Shown: piece after piece, positions 12,201 through 22,911 of the stretch
Numbering within the stretch: position 1 is the first letter of the stretch
Layout of the letters: the number at the start of each line of letters is the position of its first letter
Assembly: GCA_002964805.2 (NCBI GenBank)
Contig: PUDQ02000032.1
Span: forward strand, 248,001 to 312,000
DNA length: 64,000 nt
From: Trametes villosa
Taxonomy: Eukaryota > Basidiomycota > Agaricomycetes > Polyporales > Polyporaceae
Direction: 5' to 3'
Program-made: the position numbers and the translations under genes
The notes under the pieces: model-generated
The model's database searches: none
Seen by the model: only the letters and a program-made list of their open reading frames with translations
What the model was told of the DNA's origin: nothing

Positions 12201-13155
12201 CCCACACCTCACATTCGGCTGCGAGGTGGCACTGGACGTCGCAACGGCTAGTGTCGCGCAACTGGAACGCATCCAGCACGCGTTCCTCCGCCGGGCCCTG
12301 CACCTGGGGCCCTTCTGCCAATTGGCCCCGCTCTTCACAGAGACGGGGATATGGCCTATACGCTACCGCCGCGTGCACCTCGCGCTCACGTACCTGCAGT
12401 ACCTCCTCCGCGACCGCCCCGCATACCCGTACGCAGCACTGTGCACCGCCTGGGACCTCGCGACGCGGGCTACGCGCGGCGCCGGCGACGCGCACACCTC
12501 ATGGTGGGGGGACCTACACTACACACTCGCGAACCTACCCGTGCCCGTGGACCTGCCTATGGACCGGTTCCCTACGCAGGACAGCATTGCCGCTGTCTTG
12601 GGCGCAGTGTCCAAGTCGCTCGCGATGCACCTCAGGTCGGAGACCCTGGCCTCACAGCGCCTGCCGCTACTACGCACGCGCACCCTACGCCTCGAAGGCG
12701 TGGAGCTCGCCGACATCTGCGCCAAACGCACGTACCTCACGCTACCGCGCCGACGACAGCGGGAGGCGATCATCCGCCTGCTATGCTCGGAACACCCGCT
12801 AGCAATCGAGGCGCTCCGACGAACGCGACCGCACCCCGTCCCACGCGAGAGGCGTGTGTGCCGCTTCTGCCGACGACGCGGAGCGGTGGAGGACGAGGCA
12901 CACGTACTCCTTCAGTGCGACGCGGCACCCATCGTCGCCCTACGGGAGCCCTTCATGGCTGAAGCACACTCCCTCATCCCCGCCCTACGACGGATGTCCG
13001 AGAGGATGGCGACGGCCGCGCTCCTCGACACATTCCTGGGCAGGGAGAAGACACTCCCTGCATTCGCGTCCTACGTCGCCGACGTCTTCGACCTATGCGC
13101 GGAGGTGCCCCTGTTGCTCGTCGACGACGACGCATTTGCCGCACTCGACCCTTGA
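9235..13155 (+). CDS. LINE ORF2 polyprotein: endonuclease, inactive RNase H-like, reverse transcriptase
   Basis: About 1,306 aa; performs target-primed reverse transcription. Residues 1-250 are an APE-type endonuclease with LSWNVHGN, LLQETH, LLGDFNAR and the terminal SDH motif (DWSDHAAL). Residues about 300-460 match an RNase H fold (AGAGLYWGP, ITTDSEFLVRS, YADAAL), but the usual first Asp and the Glu are absent. Residues about 600-900 are the reverse transcriptase, with FADLANAF (motif A), GDPASP (motif B) and LADD (motif C), all catalytic Asp kept. A zinc knuckle (CRFC..H..C) lies near residue 1,210. There is no ATG in this frame upstream of the endonuclease; position 9235 is TTG. An ATG in good context at 9225 is one nucleotide out of frame, so either a single-base indel or frameshifted or re-initiated translation is implied. 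Confidence 0.9.
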   Translation: MRILSWNVHGNLASKMRSNAFRETLGDWDVVLLQETHLRPGQEDQLELPTGFACAALSRENSAALGQQGGGLLVLHRDSIPAVVVSPDSERDIQLVRIADILIANVYLPPVSSPWLAGSPTTAEQHLLECLIPHHANDTALLLLGDFNARIGGLQTALPRSSPDAVVNTRGRNVLAICEDLDLQCVNGTAIQTAASRAAYTSFQHNGSTVIDLALASTSLLDAGYLEELEVCPYVEDWSDHAALSVTLNVPAEYPRPNPPTRKTKVTRPKARERSGVRAKLDHALKAILRPLKNRNNRVATHYGPFQEAGPPIHLYLATAERKASEEDPTSAAGAGLYWGPDNAANASVTVGGEQSAARVSVAAAAMAVLVADHHRELRITTDSEFLVRSVCHWAPENAKSGWSCPHGDLLQRLDTLLRERPAPVSFYLEKARSNNQHSVHAAAYADAALVDGQCLLDLSVLRPPETWQEDRPAVEPSPDDPDIESDARAKVRTPLKPQSRFSEPALRADAASALDELRWDASGYEPVPVLATRRETLHRLVNAATDNSFWRAFRELTRAKARPAGVTALQLRDVFRARMNPPVVLPERFDRLAHLVDSAAANAMPLRTADHTAGQFFSRPFTLEEVDGVKAHIRAHGKGSARGLDKISYDDVLQISSEDLLTLFNDCVTAGEAPSAWLTAIVAAVKKPGKDGKNPDSYRTIGLESCLLKTMTLLIDRRIREWAETEGLLPDSQSGFRRGHRTGNNAYVLRTAIEKARALGKPLYVVFADLANAFPSVNQSTLWLKLADKGATGPLIDWLKMLYRNLEYTVRFDGDHTDAFRALAGILIGDPASPILWDLFLADFALEPHADDVVLGDGVSVPKLELADDIAFLSLSPAGMQLKLEQFERYCGSSFLTVNVLKTLATIHGPLPNPMPTLRLYGESLTWVSEATYVGMTFSSTARDIFAEQYQKKALAARKLSNAAYSLESYIGPIPTPMACDLYRATVDPHLTFGCEVALDVATASVAQLERIQHAFLRRALHLGPFCQLAPLFTETGIWPIRYRRVHLALTYLQYLLRDRPAYPYAALCTAWDLATRATRGAGDAHTSWWGDLHYTLANLPVPVDLPMDRFPTQDSIAAVLGAVSKSLAMHLRSETLASQRLPLLRTRTLRLEGVELADICAKRTYLTLPRRRQREAIIRLLCSEHPLAIEALRRTRPHPVPRERRVCRFCRRRGAVEDEAHVLLQCDAAPIVALREPFMAEAHSLIPALRRMSERMATAALLDTFLGREKTLPAFASYVADVFDLCAEVPLLLVDDDAFAALDP

Positions 13156-13658
13156 CACGGTCGGTGCCTGTTGCGACCATCCGTAGGATGATGTGAACAC
13201 CGAACCTTGCTGGACAACGGTGCGTGCCTTCAGCCCCATGGGGGACAATGTCAGTGGACTGACCTGAGGGGTGTCACAGATAGGTGCCTGTGCTTAGGGT
13301 ACTGAATGTGGCACATGCTCGTTCTCCTGCTCGCGGAGTGTGTAATGGACTTCATGTACCAGACTGTCGAGTGCTATTCATCTGGTGTTGTATGGGTTAC
13401 GATGGCTCGGCGGCGATGACTGCCGGCCCTCTCCTTACAGGTTTTTAAGATTTTTCCTGGGGTTTCCATACAATGCCTGCGCCTAGAGCGCCGGGGTGAC
13501 TAGTCTCTAAGTAGGGGACGGGGGTATGTTACACGCCGAGCTACTGAGCCAGGCAAGCGGAAGTGGGAGCGTTATCTACGCGGGTGCTCGTGGTTATTTA
13601 AGTAGCTACCTAGACCCATACTTAGTTCTCGTAGCACTGTGCAAATAGACCAAACCGT

Positions 13659-13671
13659 CCCCCCCCCCCCC
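13659..13671 (+). repeat. Poly-C run near the presumed LINE 3' end
   Basis: Thirteen consecutive C, directly followed by sequence without LINE-like features. It may mark the 3' terminus of the element or be an unrelated homopolymer; no matching duplication at the 5' side was recognised. Confidence 0.5.
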
Positions 13672-16600
13672 ACTGCGTTTCCTGTCTGATCGCATCGATC
13701 GCGTCCCCCCGCTCCCCCACGGACGCCAGCCGCCAGAATGTTTCTCACAGCTGCATATCCTCCCCATGCGCCACGCCCGCATCACCGCCCTAGCCAGATC
13801 CAGCACGTCGCCTTACGTCGGCGCAGCCCGAGGCGCTCGCGACCGTGGACGTCGATGGATCATGGAACCCGCCACGCGCCCGGCAAGCCCTGCACCGCTT
13901 GCTTGCGCGCGGACAAGGTTCGCGGGCGCGCCGTCGCCCCCTGATGCAAATGACTCCAGCCGGAGCGCGGTGCCCCTCGCAGCTCGCAGCGCGCATGGCT
14001 ACCGGAATCGAGCCGCACGTACGGTGAGCGCCGCGCCATCGACTTCTTGTTGCGTGCGGGGTGGCCAGACGGCTTCCCTCGTGATGGACGCATCGCCCGC
14101 GCGGGCTCGAGCTGACGGGCGCGCACCCGCGACAAGCACGGGCGACAGCGTGACGCAGACGCGGCGCCCACGGGCAGCCGTTTTCCTTCCAGGTGCGTCC
14201 CCGGCAAATCAGGGCTGTTTCACCGCCAGCTCCCGCGGGAGACGTCGTCCAGCACTCCGGGTGCCTCACGCACCACGCGTCCGCCATTCAGTCGACGCTC
14301 CAGGAGTGTCTGATCCCGGTGTTGGCGAATACGTCTCCCCAGACGGCGGGCGGGCGAGAAGCACGCAAAACGGCGGGTCATCGAATTCGAGCGTGATTGC
14401 CCCTTCATTTTCGCGTGCCCGCTGAAGATGGCTGCCTGGGCGCCGTCTCTTTTCTTCGCACAGTCGCCGCCTATGCTTTGCACCAACGCGGGGGGAGCTC
14501 CCTCCGGCGTCTAGGCTCACCCTCGCCGTAGAGTCCTCGCCCCTTTTCGAGCCTGGGCGGCGTGAGTCCGCATATGCTGGAAGAACAAATATGCCGTATC
14601 TTCGTCTCGGGGCTGCTCGTAGCGAGGCAGCACGGATGAACGATGGGTGATGAACAACCCAGCCTGGAGCGGTTCGTTCCTCGCCACATTGTTCGTTCGT
14701 GGTGCTCAGGGCGCGTACGCATGCATTGCCTTTCCGAGACGGGGCGGGAAGCAGGAGAAGCGGCACCGGCGGCTGTTCGTTGCGCGATGGAGTGGCGAGC
14801 GCATCGAGCGGATTCCTGCTTATGGACTCTTGGTGCGGCCGCGCCGAGAGTTTGTTTGCGTCCGGACGGGCTCTGGTCCCCGAGCTCACGATGGAAGGGC
14901 GACCGTCGACAGTGGCGCAGGGTGCCCACTGGCGCAAAGTGATGCTGGACAGAGCTAAACTGTGCCCATCGCACATCCTATCAGCGAAGCGCTGCTCCAC
15001 GCCCGTGCAACAGTTCGCGGACGGAGGCACCGGCGAGCAGACAGATGCAACGCTGACGAGCGCACAGAGAACCCCACGATGATCACGGTGCCCCCGCCGC
15101 GGGAGCACCACCAGCGACGGCGGGAACACACGACGTCGAACAGCGAACAAAGAACGCAGAACACAGGACGTCGAACATCACACATCGCCCGCCGGACGTG
15201 TCGGTGCGGCGCAAGAACGGGAAAGAACGCCCCAGCGGACAAAGGTGAGAGCCCGCGAGCCCTCCGTCGCCCACCATCCCCTTCGTCGCATCTGGTTCCG
15301 CCCGCCACACCCCCGCGCGCGGGAGCGGCGACGACAATCGCGCGTGTGCCGCCGCCCCCCATCGCGCCCGCCCGCTTCTCCGCTGGCTGATACGAACGCG
15401 CACGCAGCCCGCCTTGGTTCGCCCTGATGCCCCCGCAGGCAGGGCGATGATGGGGGGATGCAATCAGCCCCTCCGTCCCACGCCCTGCTCTCGTCACGGC
15501 GCGAGCCGCCGCCCCGGGGACGCTGTCTGGCTGCCCGGGCGAGCGGCAGGCGGCGGCGGCACGTCCCCCGGGGTGACCGAATGCGTCAGCGGCGGACGCC
15601 ACGAAGCCGTCGGCGGCGGCGGAACGTGCTAGGTTGTGTGGCGGGGGCTGCTTCGCGCGCGCGTCGCCGCACGTCCGCGGGCCGTCGCCCGTCTGACAAA
15701 ATACATTAATTCCTGGGGGCTTCTGTGGTGCGACAGGCAGCCGTTCTCGTATGCCGGCGTGCAGTCGTCCGACCGGCGGAGAAGTGCAGTCAGGGCTGGC
15801 CCTTCGTAATTGTGCGATAAGGGACGGAACGGGAGGCGCGACTTCTGCATCTGTGCATTGTCAGCCGCGGGATGGAGCGATGTGCACCGCTCGGGGTCGG
15901 CGGTGTCGATGTCGAGATGTGGACGCGCCGAGGTTCTACGGAGACTAGACGCAATGCGGTCGTACGCCCGTATTGTCGCGGAGCGCGAAATAAATGTTGT
16001 TTGCAGCGTTGTTCTTGTGTTGCCGAGCACACTGACCGACACTGCACCTCCACAGATCTTCGCTCGCCGCGCCCGGTCGATAGGCAATGCATCTGCATCC
16101 ACAATCCCCCATCCCATCCCGCAGCTCCCCACCGCGCGGATGGCGATTGCGCACCATCGCGTACGCGCCCGTCAATGTTCTACGCATCAATCTGGGGCTA
16201 TTGCCTAACGCAGGACGTTGCAGCGCCGCGGCGGCGTGCGCGTGATGGGCGGCAGGTCGCGCCCTGCCCTCAGGTCGGCTGGGCTCCTGCGGGCATGGCC
16301 GCGCGGCGGCCTGCAGGACGCTCCGCCGCGCTAATATTTTATTTCGGTACGCATCACCCCAGAATCCATCTCATCGTGGACAAAATATCGGCGGCCGCGC
16401 GATAACCTCGTGTACACGGTTGATCGAGCCCAATCTTACACCAGACGGCGGACTGGGTGGGTCAGACGCGGTCGTATCTCTCCCAGACCCCCACCATGCT
16501 TAAGGGAGAGATGGCATTTGCCTGAATCTGCGGATTCGCTGCTTCAGGCGCGGCAGGGACTGGCTCAGAGTATCCTCGGCCCTGCACCGTTGCATATTTC

Positions 16601-19600
16601 CACCTTCCCTTCGCCACTAAAAAAAGCGCGTCCGGGAACGGGGAGCTCGCAGATGTAGCTCCAGCCGCGGCTCGCGACAAATTCTGCGCGGCGGGACCCT
16701 TGCTGTCTCCATGCGGCCGCGGCACGCCCTCGTGCCATCCTTCTGGAAGACCGTGCGCGGACGACGCCCGCGCTCGCCCCCGAGGCTTCCTGCCGCGCCG
16801 GCGCTCTCACAGCTTGTCACGGTGAAACGCCTGTGCGCTCGCTCGCGGCCCAAACTCTCGCAGCTGCAAGATCCGTCGGCCCGCCCGTCCCTCGCGATCG
16901 CAGGCTTGCTTGCGGGGGACAGACGGGCATATAGCGACTTTGCGAGGGTGCTCGCACCACCTGCCGCAGGTGCAGCGTCTGGAATGTAAGATTCTTACGA
17001 GACCTGGGGGTGTGCCGCAGCGCGGTGGATCCGCCGCGGCCCTTCGTGGCCGCACGAAAGGGTCCGGGGGCCATGGGAGGGCCTAAAATCGGAATAGGCC
17101 AAGCGGCGGAGAAAGACTAATAGTGCGGCGCGTACCACAGCTGGGCCCATGGGACAGGCGCGCGGAGCGCCGGGCGAAAAAGAATAATTGCGTATTGTGC
17201 GCGCCGCCCACAACGTCCCACAAGGAGTGGGAGCCGGCTGCTGCTGGCTCGACGTCGGCTAACGGACGCGGTGGCAGGCTGTCACCCGATGCGACTGCCT
17301 GTCTGGCCGGCTGCGGCCGCGGCGCTCGTTCGCCCGCCTTGGAGACTGAGATAGATGTTCAACGTTCTACTTGAAACCGTCGGCGGAAGCTTGTGGTGCG
17401 CTGGGTCCGTTCGTTCAAGGCAGCGAGTCGGGACCTCGTCAGGCGGCTGGAGTTCTATCCCGAGTTAGAGACAGTCAGCTGCGTCGCCGCCGCCGTCACC
17501 GTCGGCGGAGAAGGCGATGTGGCGCTTGCAGAAAGATGGGCGGACGCAAGCCCTCCGGGCGTAGACGCAGAAGAGCGCAGTGTGGATGAGGACCCTACGG
17601 GGCCCGCCGGTGAGACACATCCTGACGGGGATTGGGGTTACCCGCAGAGGCAGGGCCACGTACGCCTCTGGTCTTCTCCCCCCAGGACCTCCATCCCACC
17701 GTCACCCACCGCCGTCATCCCCAGCGCACCAAGTTGTGGTCGACATCGACATCGCTCCGTCCTTGGGATAGCCCTCGTATTGTCTACCGCACGGACAGGC
17801 CGTGAACACCTTGGCGGCACGTCAGCTGCGGCGTTCAACAACAGCGTGGTCCATTCTTCCCCACAGGTACACCCAGCACACAACAGCTCAACCTACTGCT
17901 CACAGGCTCGACATACAACTTGAACCCATTCCTCCGTCGGCTCATCAGGCTCCCCCACGACCCCTTTCCGACGCCACCAGGCTTAGCTCTGGCCCGCGAC
18001 AACTGGCACTGAGGAAGGTTTCCTACCAGGCATCTGCTTGATACCACATACTCGACAGATTCCAAACCGACTCACCGACGACTCCACCGCTCCACCGACC
18101 AGGCCGACGCGAGCCACCAGCTCGCCCTGCGATGAACTTGAAGCCGACGACCACGATCCTTGGAGCACGACCGCCAACGTCGGCCGCTCGCCAAACCCAC
18201 GCAGGGCGCCCCCGCGTTAAACCGCTCGCCCCCGCGTTGAACCGCTCGCTGCATCTTGATGTTGTGGCGGAAAGTGTCGACGACGAAACGGGGCGAGGAG
18301 GAGGGGCTGTGCGGACGAACGCCAATTCCGTTGACCACGGACCCGTTTGTACAGATGCAGTGGCGTTCGAAGGTCGAGGTGAGTGTCGCCAGTATTGTTG
18401 TGTACTCGATGATGCGTCGCAAGGCCGTTGAACCGTTGGTGTATCAAGCCTTCTGCATCCGCGCGCGTCCTGCGCGAGGCACGCTGCGGTCTCGCCGGGA
18501 TCGCGTAAGAGCTAGAGGGCTACGGTGAAGATGGAGAATGAGAGCAGCGCGACGCGGTGAGGAGCCTCACACCTCTGCAAATGCCCCCGAAACTCATTTT
18601 CACGGCCTCTACAGAGACGCCACACGAGGGGCCTCGGCGAAACGTCCGTCGGGCTCGATCACTGGGTGGTAGACGGTTTCCGACCACCCCGGCGCTGAAG
18701 CGGAGCGCATTACCGGGTCTCGGTTTATACGCCGGGTGCCGTCGTCTCCTTCAGCGCGGGTGTGGGCGCGTTCAGGCGAGTTGAAATGCCTGGAAGTTGT
18801 CTCGTTTGTTCGCTGACTACTCGTCCGAGCCCCTTCCGAGACGGACATGTCGCACCGCTGAGTGAGGGCCTCCTCACGGCCGCTGCTAGGAATCCTTGCT
18901 TCAGGCCAGCCGCGCGCTCGCGCTGGCCTTCTGCGAGGAGCCCCTGAGTCACCCACAAAAATTTCTTCGGGCGGGATGTCTAATGCTGCCGCATCAGCGG
19001 TGACCTCACGGTGCTATCCACGCCGGATGAATACGCCATACCTGCAGGTCGTGTCGACGTCCAATAAAGTTTTTCCTGCGTGCCCGGGATACTCCCCGCG
19101 CTCACGATCACAACCTCAGGCGCATGGGAGCTTGGAGCCTAGGTTTCGTCTCTGAAGCGCGCGCTAGCTTTCCCTGTGGGCGCGTCACAGAAGCATAGTC
19201 CGGAGGAGGCAGCGGCTGACTCCGGGCGGCGCCCGTGCGCTTCTGCGGTAGAACATCGTGCTTGTAGGTATGTCGTATACGCAGGAGTGGACCATGCATC
19301 ACTACCGAACGGTATACCCTGGAGCTTGCCGCTCCTGCCTGGGCTACCTGCAGGTCTAAACTCTGATCTGACCTCAACCTCCGCTCACCGGCGGAGCGTC
19401 TCACGCTAGACGTCTCGCAGCTCGCTACCGGGGGGTGGGCCTTGCGCCAGCGAGCAACGTAACGCCACATGTCTGCTGGCGCTCCCGACACATAGATTGG
19501 CCCCTGGGCACGCACACCTGTAGAGGGGGGATAGCGCGCTCGCGCCCGCGGCGCCGCGTGGTTCGTAAAGGGAACGCGACCCTGAGGGGGCTGGCCTATC

Positions 19601-20740
19601 AGTGCTGATGTTTCCGCCGACGAAGCCGGGAGAAGCGTCGGCCGCTGATAGAACCCAAGGAGGCGGCGGCGCCCGGAGAGTGGACGGCCATGCCTCCGTC
19701 CACGGGACGGAGTGCGGGTCGGACAGCGGGGCGGAATGAATGTTGCTTCGCTATGAGAGAAAAGGCGCAAAATTGTTGATATTGCTCGGGCTGGCGGTAA
19801 GTTGGGCATCAGCGGACAGATCATTTATCCTATGGCGGCGACGCACGCACGCACCTGGCCTGAAGGGGGATCACTGGAATACGAGGAGCCTGCGGTCAGC
19901 GGGAGCGATACCGTCGCCGACGTCACTCCCGGTGCATGTACGTCGGGACCAGTCCCCCCGCGAGCTAGAAGCCGCCGTGTGCGTGATTTCGAATATCTGG
20001 ATGCAACTCCGCCCGCGGGGCGTGCGGACGCGGGGACGCACGTCGCTGAATGCGGTCTCATGATGGCGTGTGGTAGGCGCCGTGCCGCAATTGATGTTCT
20101 GCGGAAGTGTACGTACCTCAGTCTGGCCACATGGTGTCGCGGTCGATGGGCAGGGCCGTGTCGCGGCGGTACAGCTATCATTGACAGCGTGATGCTGCGA
20201 CGTCCCTGCCTGCGTTAGTTCAGATAGCAGCGGGGGAGCGAGGTACACGGGCGTCCCCGGGGTACGTACTTGGAAGGTGGACGTTTTCATTCACCGCCTT
20301 GATGCCCTGCCGCTTCTCCAAGGAGCTGAACTGACTGCGCTGAATACGCTGGCCTATTATCCGCTGTCATCAGCATGGGCGATCCAGCCGCACGTCCCTC
20401 GCCAATCAGGATGTCCTGCTTGCGTATCCACCTCATCCTTCCCGCCATCCACAGAACTTGGAGCTAGTGGGATTGTAGAACAAGGTGGTGCACAGCATGG
20501 CTGCGGGATGTGGGACGGGGGCAAGTTGTGGACGCTGCGCCGGGCCACGCGGGTGATCGCTCCGATCGCACTGATCGCGGCGCCTAATCCGGCATGTCGC
20601 CCTCGTGAACATATACCACCATCACCGCCCCTGGGAGCATAAGCCACCGCACTCAGCCAGGTAAACATCCAGACGTAGCTTGAAAGTGATGGCGGCAGAG
20701 GCTTACCCAGCTGCTTCGTGTTGGAGCAAGCACAAGAACA
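13672..20740. other. Seven-kilobase gene-less GC-rich stretch
   Basis: Read in all frames, this region gave no domain, no signal peptide with a plausible mature part, and no set of exons that could be joined. Frames are short, overlapping and dominated by Arg, Pro, Ala and Gly. The plus strand at 17,393-17,530 has a slightly protein-like segment (VRRLEFYPELETVS), perhaps a decayed gene fragment. No retrotransposon or transposase motifs were seen. Confidence 0.55.
18207..18246 (+). repeat. Two-copy 20 bp tandem repeat
   Basis: Two head-to-tail copies of cgcccccgcgttRaaccgct differing at one base, followed by a further cgct. It is isolated and its significance is unknown. Confidence 0.7.
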
Positions 20741-21567
20741 ATGCACCACACCGCCTGGACCAAGAAAGGCTCTTCCCTGCCGTCCGACAGGATCCCGCCC
20801 AAGGTTCAATCACAGCCCGCCCCGGCCGCCTCCAAGGCAAAAGGGAAGCAAAAGGATAGTACGCCGCCGAAGAGCAAAGAGGTTCGCAGGCTTGAGAAGT
20901 TGCGAGACGATCTCCGTAGGGCCACGGGGCACGACCAGGACCACAGAGGCGGCTGCTTTTGCCAGGGTCTGTTGCACCTTGACTCGACAAACAAACCTGA
21001 ACTGATCGTGCGGCCTCGACAGCGAGAATGCACGCGTTGTCGACGTACACCCCTATATGTCGCGGGTGCGGCCTCATCCTGTGCGAACTAAATCTGCCGA
21101 ACTACGCCTGCCCGCACTGTAGCGCGGCGCTCCTCACCCCGGCAGCGAAAGAGAGCCTCGTCGAGTCACTGGAGGCCAAAATCGCCGAAACGCTTGCGAA
21201 AGAGGAGGAAGAGCGGGAGCGCGTCATCCAGCAGGCGCGCAATGCCGAGGGCGCGTTCCCGACGCTCTCAGCCTCGGCCTCGCGCGCAGGTACTCCCGGG
21301 CCAGCCTCCGACCACCCGGTGAACCAGACCCACAAGGTACTTTCGCTGGATTCGAAGACACGGAAGGTGAAGGTGTCGGCATTCACCCCGCCGGCCGTCT
21401 CGAGGACGGCGTCGGCGGAGAAGGTCGCCAAGGAGGCGGAGCCCGAACACACACGCGTCCCCGCACCTCCGACGGAGGTAGTCTGCTTGCCCGGTCCGAC
21501 CTCGCACAGGCCGTGGGCGAACAATCGCGGGCTTAACGTCACCTATGTTCCGCCGTCTCGAGGATGA
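20741..21567 (+). CDS. C2HC5 zinc finger protein, RQT4/TRIP4-like
   Basis: Two exons, 20741-20966 and 21023-21567, with a 56 nt intron that has a GTCTGT donor; about 256 aa. Splicing joins GGCFCQ to ARMHALSTYTPICRGCG. This restores the zinc-finger pattern CxC...CxxCG...C...CPHC at about residues 73-115, as in the zf-C2HC5 domain of human TRIP4 (ASC-1) and yeast Rqt4. Those proteins belong to the complex that splits collided ribosomes in ribosome quality control. The N-terminus is basic and Lys-rich, and an acidic coiled coil (KIAETLAKEEEERERVIQQA) follows the finger. The protein lacks the C-terminal ASCH domain of animal TRIP4, as fungal relatives do. The extreme C-terminus is uncertain: the stop follows YVPPSRG, while a +1 frame continues LEDELVK. 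Family assignment is good; the cellular role is inferred. Confidence 0.75.
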
Positions 21568-22911
21568 ATTGGTGAAGCCCCTGCCTTGTCTGCACAATGA
21601 ATGGGCACTGACAGATTCGCAGGTGGCGGATCGCTCACGAGTGCACTCTAATCGACGCAGACAGGCCCTCCCAGCATCCGCGCTGCTGGTCTGTCGAGAT
21701 CCCCAAGCAGGCTTCAGTCACGGCTGCCGTTATCCACGTCGCCCCTGTCTGTCCTCGCTAGCATCACCCGCCCTTCCTAACATTGATCGTCATGCCCCTC
21801 GGCTGGGCCGTGCATGCTCCCTCTGGACAGATCCACCGCTCTGCGGCCACGACGTGAATCTCGCGCCCCACGGCTGCCGTCCGTGCATCATGTTGTGCAT
21901 GTATAGTGCTATGCGCCTCACACGCGTACAGCACCGTCGCCATCTTCGCGCATACCGAAGCTGAGAAGCAGACCGCCGGTTATGCGCGCGACACAGCACC
22001 CGCCCGCTTCACGAATACCGCTGTACAGCGTCTCCCATGCCGCCCCAGCCCTGCAGCCTTCGGTGCTGATGCAGATGCAGGGTGGCGGCGAAGGCGCGTA
22101 CAATGTTAAAGTTCAAACAGCGCGTAAGATACAGCGAACAACAACAGAGCGAGACATAGCATTGCTGATGATGATGCGCACGAGCACAGCGCGGGACAGA
22201 TAGGTGTGATCGTACAGGACGCGGCCGAGACAGCGCGAGAGGGGAACAGCAAGACGAGTAGCGTATCTGCGAGCCGTGAGTCTGAGAGCGTGATTAACAG
22301 CAAGAAGCAATAGGGGGAGACGTGCGGACGTGTAGACGTCGAACTCTACGTAGATACGACACCGCGAGATCGATACATACAGCATATCAGCGAGAGCTAG
22401 AGCAACAGAGAGGGGTGATCCGTCCGACTACAACATTGTCCGAACGAGGGGATAGGCGCGAGGGCGGCTGATGCGAGCCGCAATGGGGAGGTGTGCAAGG
22501 ATGCGTCTGCATAGGTTGCTGTGCGTGCCCCCGGATCCCAGGTAAGCCATCGAGGGTCACAGCCTGGGCAGCGGACAGCCCGGGCGGCCGTCATACCACA
22601 AGCTGTGCGCATCGCAGCAATACCCTCTTTTCGTTGTAGCCCTCGAAAGGGCTTGACGGCGTGCACCGAAGAACAGTGCGTAGTCTGGGGGCCTGGGGGC
22701 CAGGCCTGGGTACCGCCGAAGTTGAACATCGCGCCGCACGGGGGTTGTGCAGGGAGGCGCACAATGAAGGTACGCCCCGTAACGGTAAACGCGTCGGGTG
22801 GGACACGCATCCTCGGGTTTTGGCGCCTCGAGTATCCTGCGAAGTGCCAATTCGATGGCTTCAAGCGCGGCGCCGCCTAGTAGCCATGGGGAAAGGGAGG
22901 GGGCGAGGGCC
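21568..22911. other. Intergenic region without recognised genes
   Basis: Downstream of the zinc-finger gene and of the minus-strand coiled-coil gene, so the two genes converge here. No coding potential was recognised; it probably contains both 3' flanks. Confidence 0.5.

Larger units (their letters stand above)
7100..13665 (+). mobile_element. LINE (non-LTR) retrotransposon, near full length
   Basis: Two long consecutive frames on the plus strand: ORF1 (7694-9148, coiled-coil protein) and ORF2 (9235-13155, APE-type endonuclease, degenerate RNase H, reverse transcriptase, C-terminal zinc knuckle). They are separated by 76-86 nt. No long terminal repeats are visible. About 500 nt of non-coding sequence follows ORF2 and ends near a run of 13 C at 13,659. 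A TATA-like catataaaa lies at 7,590-7,598 before ORF1. Neither boundary is firm: no target-site duplication was found by eye, so the outer coordinates are estimates. The intact frames suggest a fairly young insertion. The domain set is that of fungal Tad-like or I-like LINEs, but the domain order is unusual (see findings). Confidence 0.8.
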
